Counted from the stretch's first letter, positions 15,553 through 24,280 are shown. The stretch is DNA of 34,293 nucleotides from Bacillota bacterium (GCA_021324255.1 JAJPJL010000078.1:1-34293), one strand, 5' to 3'. Notes: generated by a model not told the origin, from the letters alone. Numbers and translations: made by a program.

Positions 15553-15663
15553 GCCACACCTCCAGCTATTCCTACACTCCCCGCGCAGGGCCGACGTCAT
15601 CGAACGCATCATCGTTGAACACCTCGCCGAGTTTCGGGACCGCGCCGGTTCACTCCTGCGGAG

Positions 15664-15694
15664 ATTTCGCCGTTTGCGACGAAACGGCAGAAAA
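15664..15694. repeat. Inverted repeat upstream of the 93-residue gene
   Basis: GCCGTTT (15669-15675) and AAACGGC (15682-15688) form a perfect 7-bp stem with a hexaloop, and TTTC/GAAA outside it add four more pairs with one bulged A. It lies 115 bases upstream of the GTG of the 93-residue gene. It could be an operator or an RNA hairpin; there is no adjacent T-run on either strand. Confidence 0.45.
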
Positions 15695-15751
15695 TGTGCG
15701 CGACGGGATGCGTCCAGCGACGTCATGCGACGCGCGGCGCGTCCGCGCGAA

Positions 15752-16987
15752 TTAGGCGGACGGCGTATAGGTGCCTTGCGAGTACGCGGGGTGCCGATGA
15801 AGGATGGCGCCGAACTCGTACCGCACGTATCCCCACAGCCGTCCCAGCACGCCCGCGCGGGCGACGGCCTGCGCGGCGATCAACGGCGCGGTGACGAGCG
15901 TCCGGCCGTCGAGCGCGACGGTGAGCATCCCCACCTGCTGCGCTCGCGCCAGCGGCGCAAAGGGGCGTGCGGTGATCCTCTCGGAGATCGAAAACGACGG
16001 GCGGCCGCCCCGCGTCACGAGCACGGTCACGGGATGCGGCGTCGTGAGCGAAACGTCCGCGGCCGTGCCGCCGTAGATCCGGAACGACGAGGACACGACC
16101 CGCTCCCACGGCACGGCGACGAGCGCATACCGGTTAAACCCCTCCGCAAACAACCCTTCCGCGACCGCCGTACGGCGCTGAAGCGTCGGCGCGTCCATCA
16201 CGACCGCCAGCAGGCGCATCCCGTCTTGCTGCGCCGTGGCCGCGATGCAGTAGCCGGCGGCGTTGGTGTGCCCGGTCTTGAGCCCGTCGACGCGCGGATC
16301 CCTGAACACGAGGTTATTCCAGTTGGCCTGCCTGATCCCGCCGTAAGTTTCGTAGCGCGCCGCGGTGATCGAGACGACCTCCGGAAAGTCGAGGAGGATG
16401 CGCCGGCTCAACAGCGCCACGTCCCACGCGCTCGTGTACTCGTCGGGCGCCGGCAGCCCGTGCGGGGTGACGTAATGCGTGTCGTGCAGGCCGAGCCGCC
16501 CGGCCTCCGCGTTCATCATGGCGACAAACTCGTCCGCGGACCCGCCCACGACCTCCGCGAGCGCTTCGGCCGCATCGTTGCCGGAGGCCACCATGAGCCC
16601 GCTCAGCAGCTCCCGGACGGTCACGCGGTCGCCGACGTTGAGAAACATCCGGCTGCTCTCCGCGGTCCGGCCGATGCGCCAGGCCTCGGCGCTAATGGTG
16701 ACCACGGTGTCGAGCGTCGTCCGGTGATCGCGAATCGCCCCGAGCGTCAGGTACAGCGTCATGAGCTTGTCGAGGCTTGCGGGCGGCAGGCGGCGATGCG
16801 CGCCGCTCGAGGCGAGCACCTGCCCCGTCGAGACCTCCATGAGGACGGAGGCCGGCGCCGGCACGGCGCGGGATTCGCTCACGGCGCTGGGCGGCCGCAG
16901 CGGATGCCGGCCCGCGGCCGCGCGCGCGGGTTGACCGGGGCCAAGCGCGAGGACGAGCGCGAGCCAGAGAGGCGCGAGGCGCATCAT
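15752..16987 (-). CDS. D-alanyl-D-alanine carboxypeptidase (PBP5/DacF type)
   Basis: A 411-residue penicillin-binding protein that trims the terminal D-Ala from peptidoglycan stem peptides outside the membrane. Signal peptide: hydrophobic LAPLWLALVLALG with a likely cut near ARAAAG (residue 24). The active-site triads are complete: Ser71-x-x-Lys74 in ASLDKL, Ser135-Gly-Asn137 in ASGND, and Lys237-Thr-Gly in LKTGHT. A C-terminal beta domain follows (residues ~290-380), and GYVRYEFGAIL near the end may be the amphipathic membrane tether. ATG 16987 overlaps the alcohol dehydrogenase stop as ATGA. Confidence 0.93.
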   Translation of the reverse strand: MMRLAPLWLALVLALGPGQPARAAAGRHPLRPPSAVSESRAVPAPASVLMEVSTGQVLASSGAHRRLPPASLDKLMTLYLTLGAIRDHRTTLDTVVTISAEAWRIGRTAESSRMFLNVGDRVTVRELLSGLMVASGNDAAEALAEVVGGSADEFVAMMNAEAGRLGLHDTHYVTPHGLPAPDEYTSAWDVALLSRRILLDFPEVVSITAARYETYGGIRQANWNNLVFRDPRVDGLKTGHTNAAGYCIAATAQQDGMRLLAVVMDAPTLQRRTAVAEGLFAEGFNRYALVAVPWERVVSSSFRIYGGTAADVSLTTPHPVTVLVTRGGRPSFSISERITARPFAPLARAQQVGMLTVALDGRTLVTAPLIAAQAVARAGVLGRLWGYVRYEFGAILHRHPAYSQGTYTPSA

Positions 16988-18081
16988 GCCGCGGACATCT
17001 GGAGAATACTGCGGAGCCCGTCGCCCCGATCGAGCGCCTCGACCGCCTCGTTCACCCGTTCCAGCGCGTACGACGCGGTCACCAGCTCGTCGAGCATCAG
17101 CCGGCCGGCGCCGTAGAGGGACAGCAGCCTCGGGATGTCGTCCCGCAGGCGGGCGGACCCGTAAAAGCACGCCCGCAGCGTCTTTTCGTTGAGGACAAAC
17201 GACGGGCCCGGCAAGACCATCTCCTCGCGCGCCGGCGGGAGCCCGACGGCGACCGCGACGCCGCCACGCGCGACACTGTCGACCGCCTGCCGCACGGTGG
17301 CCGCGCGGCCGATCACCTCGAAGGCGTAGTCCGCGCCGCCGTTCGTCACATCCAGCACCGCCTGCACGGGATCGCCCGCACGGGCGTTGATGGCATGGGT
17401 CGCGCCGAAACGTCGCGCCGCCTCCAGCCGGTGGTCGAGCAGATCGATCCCGACGATCGTCACCGCGCCCGCAATCCTGGCGCCCTGCACGACGTTCAAG
17501 CCCACGCCGCCCAGCCCAAACACCGCCACGCTGGTCCCCGGGCGCACGCGCGCCGTGTTGACGACGGCGCCCACGCCGGTCGTCACGGCGCACCCCAGCA
17601 GCGCCGCGATCGTGAGCGGCACGTCCTTCGGAATCGGCAGCACGCCGGACTCCGGCACGACGGCCTGCTCGGCCCACGACGAGACGCAGGTAAAGTGGTG
17701 CAACTCCTGGTCGCCGAGCCTGAGGCGCGAGGTGCCGTCCGGCATCTTGCCGCGCACCCGGTACCGCATCTCGCAGAGATGGGGACGCCCGCCGTCGCAG
17801 TAGCGGCAGTGCCCGCACGCGGGCGCAAACAGGAGCACGACGTGATCGCCCGGCCGCACCGAGTCGACGCCGGGCCCCACCGTCTCGACCACCCCCGCCG
17901 CCTCGTGTCCGAGCACCACGGGCAGGGGCATCGTGAGGTCGCCCTTGATGTAATGCAGATCGCTGTGGCACACGCCGGTCGCGGCGATCCGCACGAGCAC
18001 CTCGCCGCCGCGCGGTGGAGCCAGCTCTACGTCTTCCACCGCCAGCGGCTTCCCGACCTCATAGAAGACCGCCGCCCGCAC
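16984..18081 (-). CDS. Zinc-dependent alcohol dehydrogenase (MDR family)
   Basis: A 365-residue medium-chain dehydrogenase. Catalytic zinc ligands Cys38 (TGVCHSD) and His59-Glu60 (LGHEAAG); structural zinc cysteines 89, 92, 95 and 103 (CGHCRYCDGGRPHLC). The Rossmann motif is GLGGVGLNVV, followed by VGIDLLDHRLEAARRFGATHAIN, which fits NAD binding. The layout resembles class III/aryl-alcohol dehydrogenases. GTG 18081 is preceded by GAGGGGG. It is directly coupled to the D,D-carboxypeptidase, an odd functional pairing. Natural substrate unknown. Confidence 0.92.
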   Translation of the reverse strand: MRAAVFYEVGKPLAVEDVELAPPRGGEVLVRIAATGVCHSDLHYIKGDLTMPLPVVLGHEAAGVVETVGPGVDSVRPGDHVVLLFAPACGHCRYCDGGRPHLCEMRYRVRGKMPDGTSRLRLGDQELHHFTCVSSWAEQAVVPESGVLPIPKDVPLTIAALLGCAVTTGVGAVVNTARVRPGTSVAVFGLGGVGLNVVQGARIAGAVTIVGIDLLDHRLEAARRFGATHAINARAGDPVQAVLDVTNGGADYAFEVIGRAATVRQAVDSVARGGVAVAVGLPPAREEMVLPGPSFVLNEKTLRACFYGSARLRDDIPRLLSLYGAGRLMLDELVTASYALERVNEAVEALDRGDGLRSILQMSAA

Positions 18082-18168
18082 TGCGCGCGCCCCCTCGCCA
18101 TAGCGACGTGCGCCAAGCCATTCCTCTCGACCGGCGCGGAATCCTTGTGTAGAACCGAATCGCCGCGG

Positions 18169-19272
18169 TCAGCGCGCCCCCGCCGCGCGCGCGGCGGGGG
18201 CGCGCCCCGAAGCCTCGCGCTCCTGCCGCAGCAGCGCGCGCTTACGTTCGGCACCCCACCGGTACCCTCCCGGCTCGCCGCTCGACTGCACGACACGGTG
18301 ACAGGGCACAATCAGCGCTACCGGATTGGATGCGCACGCGCGGGCGACCGCGCGGGCAGCGGAGGGCCGGCCCAGCGCGCGGGCAACCTCCGCGTAGGAC
18401 CGCGTCTCCCCGTAGGGAATCTTTTGCAGTTCGGTCCACACGCGCCGCTGAAACGCCGTCGCCTGGATGTCGAGCGGCAAGGCCAGGTGCGGGCGCCTGC
18501 CGGCGAGATGCTCGACGATCGCCGCGACCCGCTGGCGCAGGCCGGCGTCGTCCCGCCGGCGCTCCGCCGCCGGGTACTCGGCGGCCAGCGCCGCCTCGAG
18601 CGTCCGATCGTCCGCGCCGAGACACACCGCGCAGACGCCCCGTGAGGTGGCGCCGACCAGCAGGCGGCCGAGCGGCGCCGCGACGACCGTGTACCGGATC
18701 TGCATCCCGCGCCCGCCGCGGCGATACGCTCCCGGTGTCATCCCGAGATCTCGTCCCGCGCGCTCGTAGAGCCGGCTGCTGGATCCAAAGCCCGACGCGT
18801 ACAGCGCGGCCGCGATCGCCTCCTGCGCCCGCAGGCGCGCACGCACCAGATCGAGGCGGCACGCGTCCGCGTACTCGCGCGGGGTAATCCCGACAAGGCG
18901 CGAGAACACACGCCGCACGGCGTGCGGGCTGCGCCCGAGATGGCCCGCCAGCGCCGCGAGGCGGGCGCCGCCGTCGCCGGCGCGCGCCTCGATGTACCGG
19001 CAGGCGTCCTTGACCATCCGTATCTGAGCCGACGCCGGCTCGGCATCCTGCGGCCGGCATCGCCGGCACGCACGATACCCCGCCCGCTCGGCTTCCGCGG
19101 GGCTGCCAAAAAATGCCACCCGGTCGCGGCCCGGGCGCCGCGCGGGGCACGTCGGCCGGCAGTAGATTCCCGTGGACCGCACCGCAAACACAAAGGCGCC
19201 GTCGGCGCGCGGGTCCCGTGACAGTACGGCCTGCCACCTCGAATCCACCGTTGCCGCGAGTGTCATCGCCAT
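18169..19272 (-). CDS. ada: Bifunctional Ada: AraC-type regulator and methylated-DNA cysteine methyltransferase
   Basis: A 367-residue protein. Starting at ATG 19272 puts the four N-terminal zinc cysteines at positions 38, 42, 69 and 72, the same numbers as in E. coli Ada, which supports this start over ATG 19266; GGAGG is 9 bases upstream. Cys38 is the methylphosphotriester acceptor. An AraC-type DNA-binding domain follows (about residues 85-185, LAALAGHLGRSPHAVRRVFSR onward). The C-terminal O6-methylguanine transferase has Cys324 in VPCHRV. It repairs alkylated DNA and, once methylated, activates its own regulon. Confidence 0.94.
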   Translation of the reverse strand: MAMTLAATVDSRWQAVLSRDPRADGAFVFAVRSTGIYCRPTCPARRPGRDRVAFFGSPAEAERAGYRACRRCRPQDAEPASAQIRMVKDACRYIEARAGDGGARLAALAGHLGRSPHAVRRVFSRLVGITPREYADACRLDLVRARLRAQEAIAAALYASGFGSSSRLYERAGRDLGMTPGAYRRGGRGMQIRYTVVAAPLGRLLVGATSRGVCAVCLGADDRTLEAALAAEYPAAERRRDDAGLRQRVAAIVEHLAGRRPHLALPLDIQATAFQRRVWTELQKIPYGETRSYAEVARALGRPSAARAVARACASNPVALIVPCHRVVQSSGEPGGYRWGAERKRALLRQEREASGRAPAARAAGAR

Positions 19273-19582
19273 CTCCCTCCACCTCCGACCCCATGCTACG
19301 GCCGCGCACGCCGTCGTGCTATCCGTTTCTTGTGATCGAATTCCGGAGGACCGCGAGGTCGGCGCGGGCTTCCGTGCGGCGAGCGACACGGCCTGTTTCG
19401 AGGCGACGCCCGTAAGCCTCCGGCGGGAATCGACGCGCCGCGAGCCCGGGCCGCAACACGGCGGTCCGCGGCGCCCGGGTATCGGCGCCGCGCCGCGGGG
19501 AAGAATCAGTACCGGGACGCGCCGGCTGTCCGACGCGAACGGGGCTGCGGCGCCTGCTCAAACTACACACGGGAGAAGTGCC
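19273..19582. other. Divergent intergenic region between ada and the DUF948-like gene
   Basis: A 310-base gap holding the 5' ends of two divergent genes. I found no convincing -35/-10 pair, no Ada-box copy and no RNA gene. The short reading frames here are Arg/Pro-rich and lack ribosome-binding sites. The middle (about 19440-19500) is very GC-rich with short self-complementary runs. Confidence 0.5.
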
Positions 19583-20032
19583 GTGCGCGCCATACCCGAG
19601 ATTGCCGCCGCCATCATCGCCGTTGGGATCCTGGTCACGTTCGCCGCGGCGTGGAGGGCGCTGGCGCAGATGCGGCGGACCGCGACCCGCGCCGCCGCCA
19701 TGTACGGGCGCATCGCGACATCCCTGCCCGGGCTCACCGCGAAGCTACGGGTATTTGCCACGAGGCTCGACCGCATCGCCGACAGCCTCGGCACCATTGC
19801 CGCGGCCGCGGAACATCTCGCGGACCGCGGGGAAGCGGCCGCGCGGGCCGGCCGGGAGGGCTGGAATGGGATCCGGCAGAAGATACGGCGCGCCGCGACT
19901 GCGCTGACGGCCACCGCCGCCGGGGCGGTGTCGGCCTCGCGCGAGGCGCTCCACCTGGCCGGGATCGCGCGCCGCCCCGAGCCGAAGAGGGACGATATCG
20001 ATGCCGACGCGTTGTGGCTGGGCCCTGACTGA
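19583..20032 (+). CDS. Membrane-anchored helical protein, DUF948-like
   Basis: A 149-residue protein starting at GTG 19583 after GGGAGAAG. Residues 5-27 form one membrane helix (IAAAIIAVGILVTFAAAW), then a long Ala-rich amphipathic region with RLDRIADSLGTIAAAAEHLADRG that could form a coiled coil, and a charged tail. This plan, an N-terminal anchor plus helical cytoplasmic part, is that of DUF948 proteins, but I assign it by layout rather than motif. Its last 32 bases overlap tag, so the two are probably translated together. Role unknown. Confidence 0.65.
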   Translation: MRAIPEIAAAIIAVGILVTFAAAWRALAQMRRTATRAAAMYGRIATSLPGLTAKLRVFATRLDRIADSLGTIAAAAEHLADRGEAAARAGREGWNGIRQKIRRAATALTATAAGAVSASREALHLAGIARRPEPKRDDIDADALWLGPD

Positions 20033-20594
20033 TCCGCTGCTCACGGCGTACCACGACAGCGAATGGGGCACCCCGGTTCACGACGATCGCACGCTGTTCG
20101 AGTTCCTGGTGCTGGAGGGGGGGCAGGCCGGCTTGAGCTGGCTCACCATCCTGCGGCGACGCCCGCACTACCGCGCCGCGTTCGAGGGGTTCGATCCGGC
20201 GGCCGTCGCGCGGTTCGACGCGCGCCGGCGCCGGGCGCTCATGAGCGACCGCGGGTTGATCCGCAACTCCCTCAAGATCGCGTCCGCGATTACGAACGCG
20301 CGGGCCGTCCTCGCCGTCCAGGACGCCTTCGGGAGCTTCGACGCCTACCTGTGGCAGTTCGTCGACGGGGCACCGATTCGAAAGCCCCGTCGTTCACTCA
20401 AGGACATCCCCTCGGAGACGCCGGAGTCCCGCGCGCTCAGCAAGGACCTGAAGCGACGGGGCTTCACGTTTGTCGGCCCGACGATATGCTACGCGTTCAT
20501 GCAGGCGGTCGGCCTGGTGGACGATCACGTCGTCACCTGCTTCCGGAGCCTTGACGTTTCCCACGGCTCAGGCCGGCGGATTTCACGCCCGTGA
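20001..20594 (+). CDS. tag: DNA-3-methyladenine glycosylase I
   Basis: A 197-residue Tag-family glycosylase that removes 3-methyladenine from DNA. The N-terminal RCGWALTDPLLTAYHDSEWG gives the zinc ligands Cys5 and His18; LEGGQAGLSWLTIL contains the base-recognition Glu; GFTFVGPTICYAFMQAVGLVDDHVVTC gives the helix with the remaining zinc His and Cys. ATG 20001 follows GAGGGA. It lies close to ada but on the opposite strand, so the window carries two separate alkylation-repair activities around one small membrane protein. Confidence 0.95.
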   Translation: MPTRCGWALTDPLLTAYHDSEWGTPVHDDRTLFEFLVLEGGQAGLSWLTILRRRPHYRAAFEGFDPAAVARFDARRRRALMSDRGLIRNSLKIASAITNARAVLAVQDAFGSFDAYLWQFVDGAPIRKPRRSLKDIPSETPESRALSKDLKRRGFTFVGPTICYAFMQAVGLVDDHVVTCFRSLDVSHGSGRRISRP

Positions 20595-20600
20595 GGCCAG

Positions 20601-20615
20601 CTCCCCGGTGGGGAG
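20601..20615. terminator. Hairpin downstream of tag
   Basis: CTCCCC-ggt-GGGGAG is a perfect 6-bp stem with a 3-base loop, starting 6 bases after the tag stop, in a 97-base gap between convergent genes. A second GC-rich repeat (CCCGGC...GCCGGG, about 20632-20650) follows. Neither has a T-run. Confidence 0.4.
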
Positions 20616-20691
20616 GCAGAATGCGTTTCGTCCCGGCGGCCGCAGGCCGGGGGCTTATCCGCTGGGGCTCTGATAACCGGGCCCGCGGCGC

Positions 20692-21345
20692 TCAGTAACT
20701 GCTCGTCATCGTGGCGCTGCCCGACGGATAGGCCGACTTCGCGCTGGAATAGTCCAGGGTCGTCGCCGCGGGCGGAGGACACGAGGGACACACGAATGTC
20801 ACTGGCGGCGGCGCTGGCGCCGGGCCGACCTCGAACCTAAATGGACGCCACTGCTGCCGGAACGTCATGTGAATGCGCACCGCGCCGGTGACCGCTCGGG
20901 GCGCCGCTTGCGGAACGTGGACAGCCGCGGACCGCGCCGCGGCCTGCGGGACGGCCGTGGTACGGTCCGGCGCCGCGGGATAGACAGCGGTGCTCCGCGG
21001 CCGCGCACTCGACGCCCGGCCCTGTGAAGCGGGAGAGCCTTGCGGGACCGTTGCCGCGGCTCGGGGATGAGCCGGCGTCTGCGACGCGCGAGCCGAACGC
21101 GGCGGGATGGAGACCGCCCCGCGCACCCCCGCGGGGTGCGCCACGCCGATTCCACCCGGCACCAGACCTGCCGGGGCCGGCCGCCGTGCCGCACCGGCCG
21201 TCACGCTGGGAACGGCCTCCACCGATGGAGACGGCCCCTGCGCGATGCGGAGGCCCCATCGGTGCCACGCCCCGGCGACGACCGCGCCGGCCGCGATGAC
21301 CCCGACAACGAGGGCGCAAACCACCCTGGCGTTCGGCCTCGCCAT
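20692..21345 (-). CDS. Signal-anchored Pro/Ala/Ser-rich hypothetical protein
   Basis: A 217-residue protein from ATG 21345, preceded by CGGGGGG. Residues 8-28 (VVCALVVGVIAAGAVVAGAW) are a single membrane span or signal anchor. Residues ~35-150 are disordered Pro/Ala/Arg/Ser. The C-terminal part has a folded-looking segment, AVRIHMTFRQQWRPFRFEVG, then VTFVCPSCPPPAATTLDYSSAKSAYPSGSATMTSSY with a CPSC pair. I recognise no family. It is divergent from the glutamine-synthetase-like gene. The composition is typical of envelope linker proteins, but no function is implied. Confidence 0.6.
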   Translation of the reverse strand: MARPNARVVCALVVGVIAAGAVVAGAWHRWGLRIAQGPSPSVEAVPSVTAGAARRPAPAGLVPGGIGVAHPAGVRGAVSIPPRSARASQTPAHPRAAATVPQGSPASQGRASSARPRSTAVYPAAPDRTTAVPQAAARSAAVHVPQAAPRAVTGAVRIHMTFRQQWRPFRFEVGPAPAPPPVTFVCPSCPPPAATTLDYSSAKSAYPSGSATMTSSY

Positions 21346-21406
21346 GACCGTACCCCCCGGCTGGCGTGCAAATCTACCATAAGTTATTCCCCCGTACCGG
21401 CCGCGC

Positions 21407-22816
21407 ATGAAGGCCACCCGGGCCGCCCCGGACCCGGAGACGCGGGGAATCGGATCCGGCGCCGCGAAGTCGTATCAGGCCATGGGCTCCGTCGTCGATC
21501 AAGCCCGCGCGGCCGGCGTGGCGCTCGTCCGCGTCGCGTACTGCGACAACGCCAACCTGGTGCGGGCCAAAGCCGTCCCCCTCCATGCGCTGGACGACGT
21601 GCTCAGGTACGGCGTCGGCTTCACGGTCGCCCAACAGGCGCTCCCGATCATGGCGGACACGGTCCTCCCGGCGAGCGGCTTAGCACCGGTCGGCGAGGTG
21701 TGGCTCGTACCCGATCCGGCGACGTTCACGGTGCTGCCCTACAGCCCGGGCTGCGCTACGCTGCTCGGCGACTTCGTGACGGCGGCGGGGACGCCGTGGG
21801 AGCACTGCCCGCGCGCCTGCCTGCGGCGCGCCGTCGCGGCGGCCGCCGCGGACGGCCTCGAGATCCGCGCGGCGTACGAACCCGAATTCTACTTGTTCCG
21901 GCGCGCCGGCGCGGAGTACGAACCCCTGGACCAGACCAATTTCGCGATGACCGCCGCGCACGATCTGGCGCACGACCTGCTGCGCGACCTCGTGGAGACC
22001 TTGGACGCCATGCGGCTCGACGTGGCCCTCGTCCACCCCGAATCGGGCCCCGGCCAGTTCGAACTGTCGATCGGGCACGCCCCTGCGCTCGCCGCGGCGG
22101 ACCGGCACGTGCTGCTGCGGGATGCGGTGCGCGGCGTCGCGCTCCGGCACGCCGCCGTCGCGTCGTTTGCGCCGAAGCCGATCGCCGGCGCCGCCGGGAG
22201 CGGGTGCCACCTGCATGTCAGCCTCTGGCGCGGCGATCAAAACCTCCTGTACGACCACGGGCATCCCGCGCGGCTCTCGCGCGCGGCGTCGGCGTGGATC
22301 GCCGGCGTGCTCGCACACCTGCCGGGCTTGTGCGCGCTCGCGACGCCGTCCGTGAACTCATACGCGCGCCTCCAGCCGCGCGCGTGGGCGGGGGCGTATG
22401 CCTGCTGGGGGATCGATCACCGGGAAGCCGCCCTGCGCGTGATCACGCCGCGCCGCGGCCCCTCGTCGCTCAACCTGGAGCTCAAGACGGTCGACGGCAG
22501 CGCCAATCCCTATCTCGCGCTGGCCGGGGTCATCGCGGCGGGCCTCGACGGCCTCCGCCGCGACCTGCCGTGCGGCGCCCCGATGGAGGGAGACCCCGCG
22601 GCTCTGTCGGACGCGGAGCGGGCGGCCCGCGGGGTGCGCGCCCTGCCCCGAAGCCTGGACGAGGCCGTCGACGCCCTCTGCGACGACGCCGTGCTGCTCG
22701 ACGTGCTGGGGGCGCCGCTCGCGCAATCGTTTGTTGCGGTGCGCCGCGCGGAATCGGACGCGCTGCGCGACCTGCCGTACGATGCGCAGGTCCGGGCCCA
22801 CCTGCTCGCGTACTGA
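21407..22816 (+). CDS. Glutamine synthetase-like ligase, FluG C-terminal type
   Basis: A 469-residue GS-family protein (ATG 21482 is an equally possible start). Core motifs: AAYEPEFYLFRR with the first metal Glu, HPESGPGQFELSIG, GAAGSGCHLHVSLW (ATP/metal loop with His), PSVNSYARLQPRAWAG, and NLELKTVDGSANPYLALAGVIAAGLDGL. The last motif has Lys where true glutamine synthetases have Arg, and no adenylylation site is visible. This pattern is that of gamma-glutamyl ligases and FluG rather than housekeeping GlnA. The amidohydrolase begins one base after its stop, supporting a shared pathway. Substrate unknown. Confidence 0.88.
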   Translation: MKATRAAPDPETRGIGSGAAKSYQAMGSVVDQARAAGVALVRVAYCDNANLVRAKAVPLHALDDVLRYGVGFTVAQQALPIMADTVLPASGLAPVGEVWLVPDPATFTVLPYSPGCATLLGDFVTAAGTPWEHCPRACLRRAVAAAAADGLEIRAAYEPEFYLFRRAGAEYEPLDQTNFAMTAAHDLAHDLLRDLVETLDAMRLDVALVHPESGPGQFELSIGHAPALAAADRHVLLRDAVRGVALRHAAVASFAPKPIAGAAGSGCHLHVSLWRGDQNLLYDHGHPARLSRAASAWIAGVLAHLPGLCALATPSVNSYARLQPRAWAGAYACWGIDHREAALRVITPRRGPSSLNLELKTVDGSANPYLALAGVIAAGLDGLRRDLPCGAPMEGDPAALSDAERAARGVRALPRSLDEAVDALCDDAVLLDVLGAPLAQSFVAVRRAESDALRDLPYDAQVRAHLLAY

Positions 22817-22817
22817 C

Positions 22818-23954
22818 GTGTCCACGCCGCTCGGGGAGATCCCGCTCCTGGACCAGCACGCGCATTCCCTGTTGCGCGCCCAGCCGGCCACGCTGCGCGA
22901 GTTTCGCGCGTGCTTCACGGAGAGCGAGGCCGGCGAGATCATCGACCGCCACGTGCCGTGGAGCCTGTTCTACCGCCGGGCGATCCGAGACCTCGCGGAT
23001 TTCTTTGGGTGCGCGCCGGACGAGGACGCGGTCTTCGAGGCGCGCCGGGCGCGGCCGCTCGACCGGTTGACGCGCGAGATGTTCGCGGACGCGGCGATCG
23101 CCGCGGTCCTGGTCGATCTCGGCCTGCGCGCGGACGCGCACTTCGACCTGGAGTCGCTGCGGAGGCTCCTCCCGTGTCCGGCCTTCCCCGTGCTGCGGCT
23201 GGAGACGCTGGCGGAGCGGCTGCTGCCCGAGGCGTCGACCTGGCGGGATCTGGAGGATCGCTTCACCGCGGAAGTCGAGACCGCCGCCAACGGCGGCCTG
23301 CGCGCGCTCAAATCCATCATCGCGTACCGCACGGGGCTTGCGCTCGAGCGATGGGACGGCGGCGCGCTCGAGCGCGCGTTTCGCGAGACACGCGACGTCT
23401 TTCGCAGGGGGCGGCGCCGCCTGGAGTCCAAGCCGCTCCTGGATGCGCTGGTGGGCCGGGCGCTTTGGGTGGCGGCGCGGCGGCGCCTGCCGGTGCAGAT
23501 TCACACCGGCTTCGGAGACCATGACTTGGACCTCCGGCTCGCCAACCCCGTCTGGCTGCGGCCGATCCTCGAGGATCCGGCATTGCGCGGCGTCTCGTTC
23601 GTCTTGCTGCACTGCCACCCGTACGTGCATGAAGCCGCGTGGCTGGCCGCGGTATATCCTCACGTGTATCTCGACCTGTCGCTGACCGTGCCGTTTCTCG
23701 CGCACGGCGCGGCGGAGGCGCTGGCCGACGCGCTGGCGATGGCGCCGGTGACGAAGATCCTGGGTGCGACGGATGCGTTCTCGATCCCGGAGCTGTTTTG
23801 GCTGGGGGCGCGCCACGCGCGCGAGGCGGTCCATGCCGCCACCGAGAGCATCGGCGCGCGCGGGTTTCTCCCGGCGGCGGAGCGCCGGGATGCGGCCAGG
23901 CTCGTGCTGCACGACAACGCGGCCGCCCTCTACGGGATCGTCCCGGACGGGTAG
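22818..23954 (+). CDS. Amidohydrolase, FluG N-terminal type
   Basis: A 378-residue TIM-barrel hydrolase starting at GTG 22818, one base after the preceding stop. Metal motifs: LLDQHAHSLL at the start (two His), LKSIIAYRTGL, PVQIHTGFGDHDLDL, VLLHCHPYVHEAAWLA, YLDLSLTVPF and ILGATDAFSIPELFWL with the catalytic Asp. This order and the length fit the amidohydrolase half of FluG. In fungal FluG this domain is fused in front of a GS-like domain. Here the two are separate, coupled genes in the opposite order. Together they may make and break a gamma-glutamyl bond. Confidence 0.85.
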   Translation: MSTPLGEIPLLDQHAHSLLRAQPATLREFRACFTESEAGEIIDRHVPWSLFYRRAIRDLADFFGCAPDEDAVFEARRARPLDRLTREMFADAAIAAVLVDLGLRADAHFDLESLRRLLPCPAFPVLRLETLAERLLPEASTWRDLEDRFTAEVETAANGGLRALKSIIAYRTGLALERWDGGALERAFRETRDVFRRGRRRLESKPLLDALVGRALWVAARRRLPVQIHTGFGDHDLDLRLANPVWLRPILEDPALRGVSFVLLHCHPYVHEAAWLAAVYPHVYLDLSLTVPFLAHGAAEALADALAMAPVTKILGATDAFSIPELFWLGARHAREAVHAATESIGARGFLPAAERRDAARLVLHDNAAALYGIVPDG

Positions 23955-24280
23955 GGGGCGCGCCCGACGGGCCAGCCCTCCGCGCTACGCCCGACGCCGG
24001 TGTCCATTGTCGCTTTCGGCTTGGTCACGCCGCAAGCAAAACGACGCTACGCACATATGTATATCGCGGCGTCGAACGCCCGCGTCGGACAGACCCGTCA
24101 GGCCTACGCGTGCCTTGTCCAAATCCGCAACACCGCCCGGGCCGTCACCGTCACCCCGCGACGCACCGGGGCCGCCCGGCGCGTCACAACACGGCGGCGG
24201 TGCGATAGAATAGACCCGGCGTCTCCCGGGACGGCAGCGCCCGGTGGTGAAACGCCGAGACACCTTTTGGAGGACAGGCC
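23955..24280. other. Intergenic region with a candidate msrA promoter
   Basis: A 326-base gap without a supported gene. Around 24050-24070 there is an AT-rich patch with the palindrome ACATATGT, unusual for this DNA. The likely msrA promoter is in its last third. Short frames here lack ribosome-binding sites. Confidence 0.5.
24183..24211 (+). promoter_or_regulatory. Candidate sigma-70-like promoter for msrA
   Basis: GTCACA (24183-24188, four of six consensus bases) and TAGAAT (24206-24211, five of six) are 17 bases apart. The predicted start is about 60 bases before the msrA GTG. No other good match was seen in the gap. Confidence 0.4.

Noticed and set aside
19319-19570. An 83-residue minus-strand frame and a possible tRNA-like segment upstream of the DUF948-like gene
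   Set aside because: The frame is Arg-rich without a ribosome-binding site, and no cloverleaf or intact T-loop could be formed.
24058-24250. Small plus-strand gene in the gap before msrA
   Set aside because: ATG 24058 lacks a ribosome-binding site and the frame runs into msrA in the wrong phase with Arg/Thr-rich composition.
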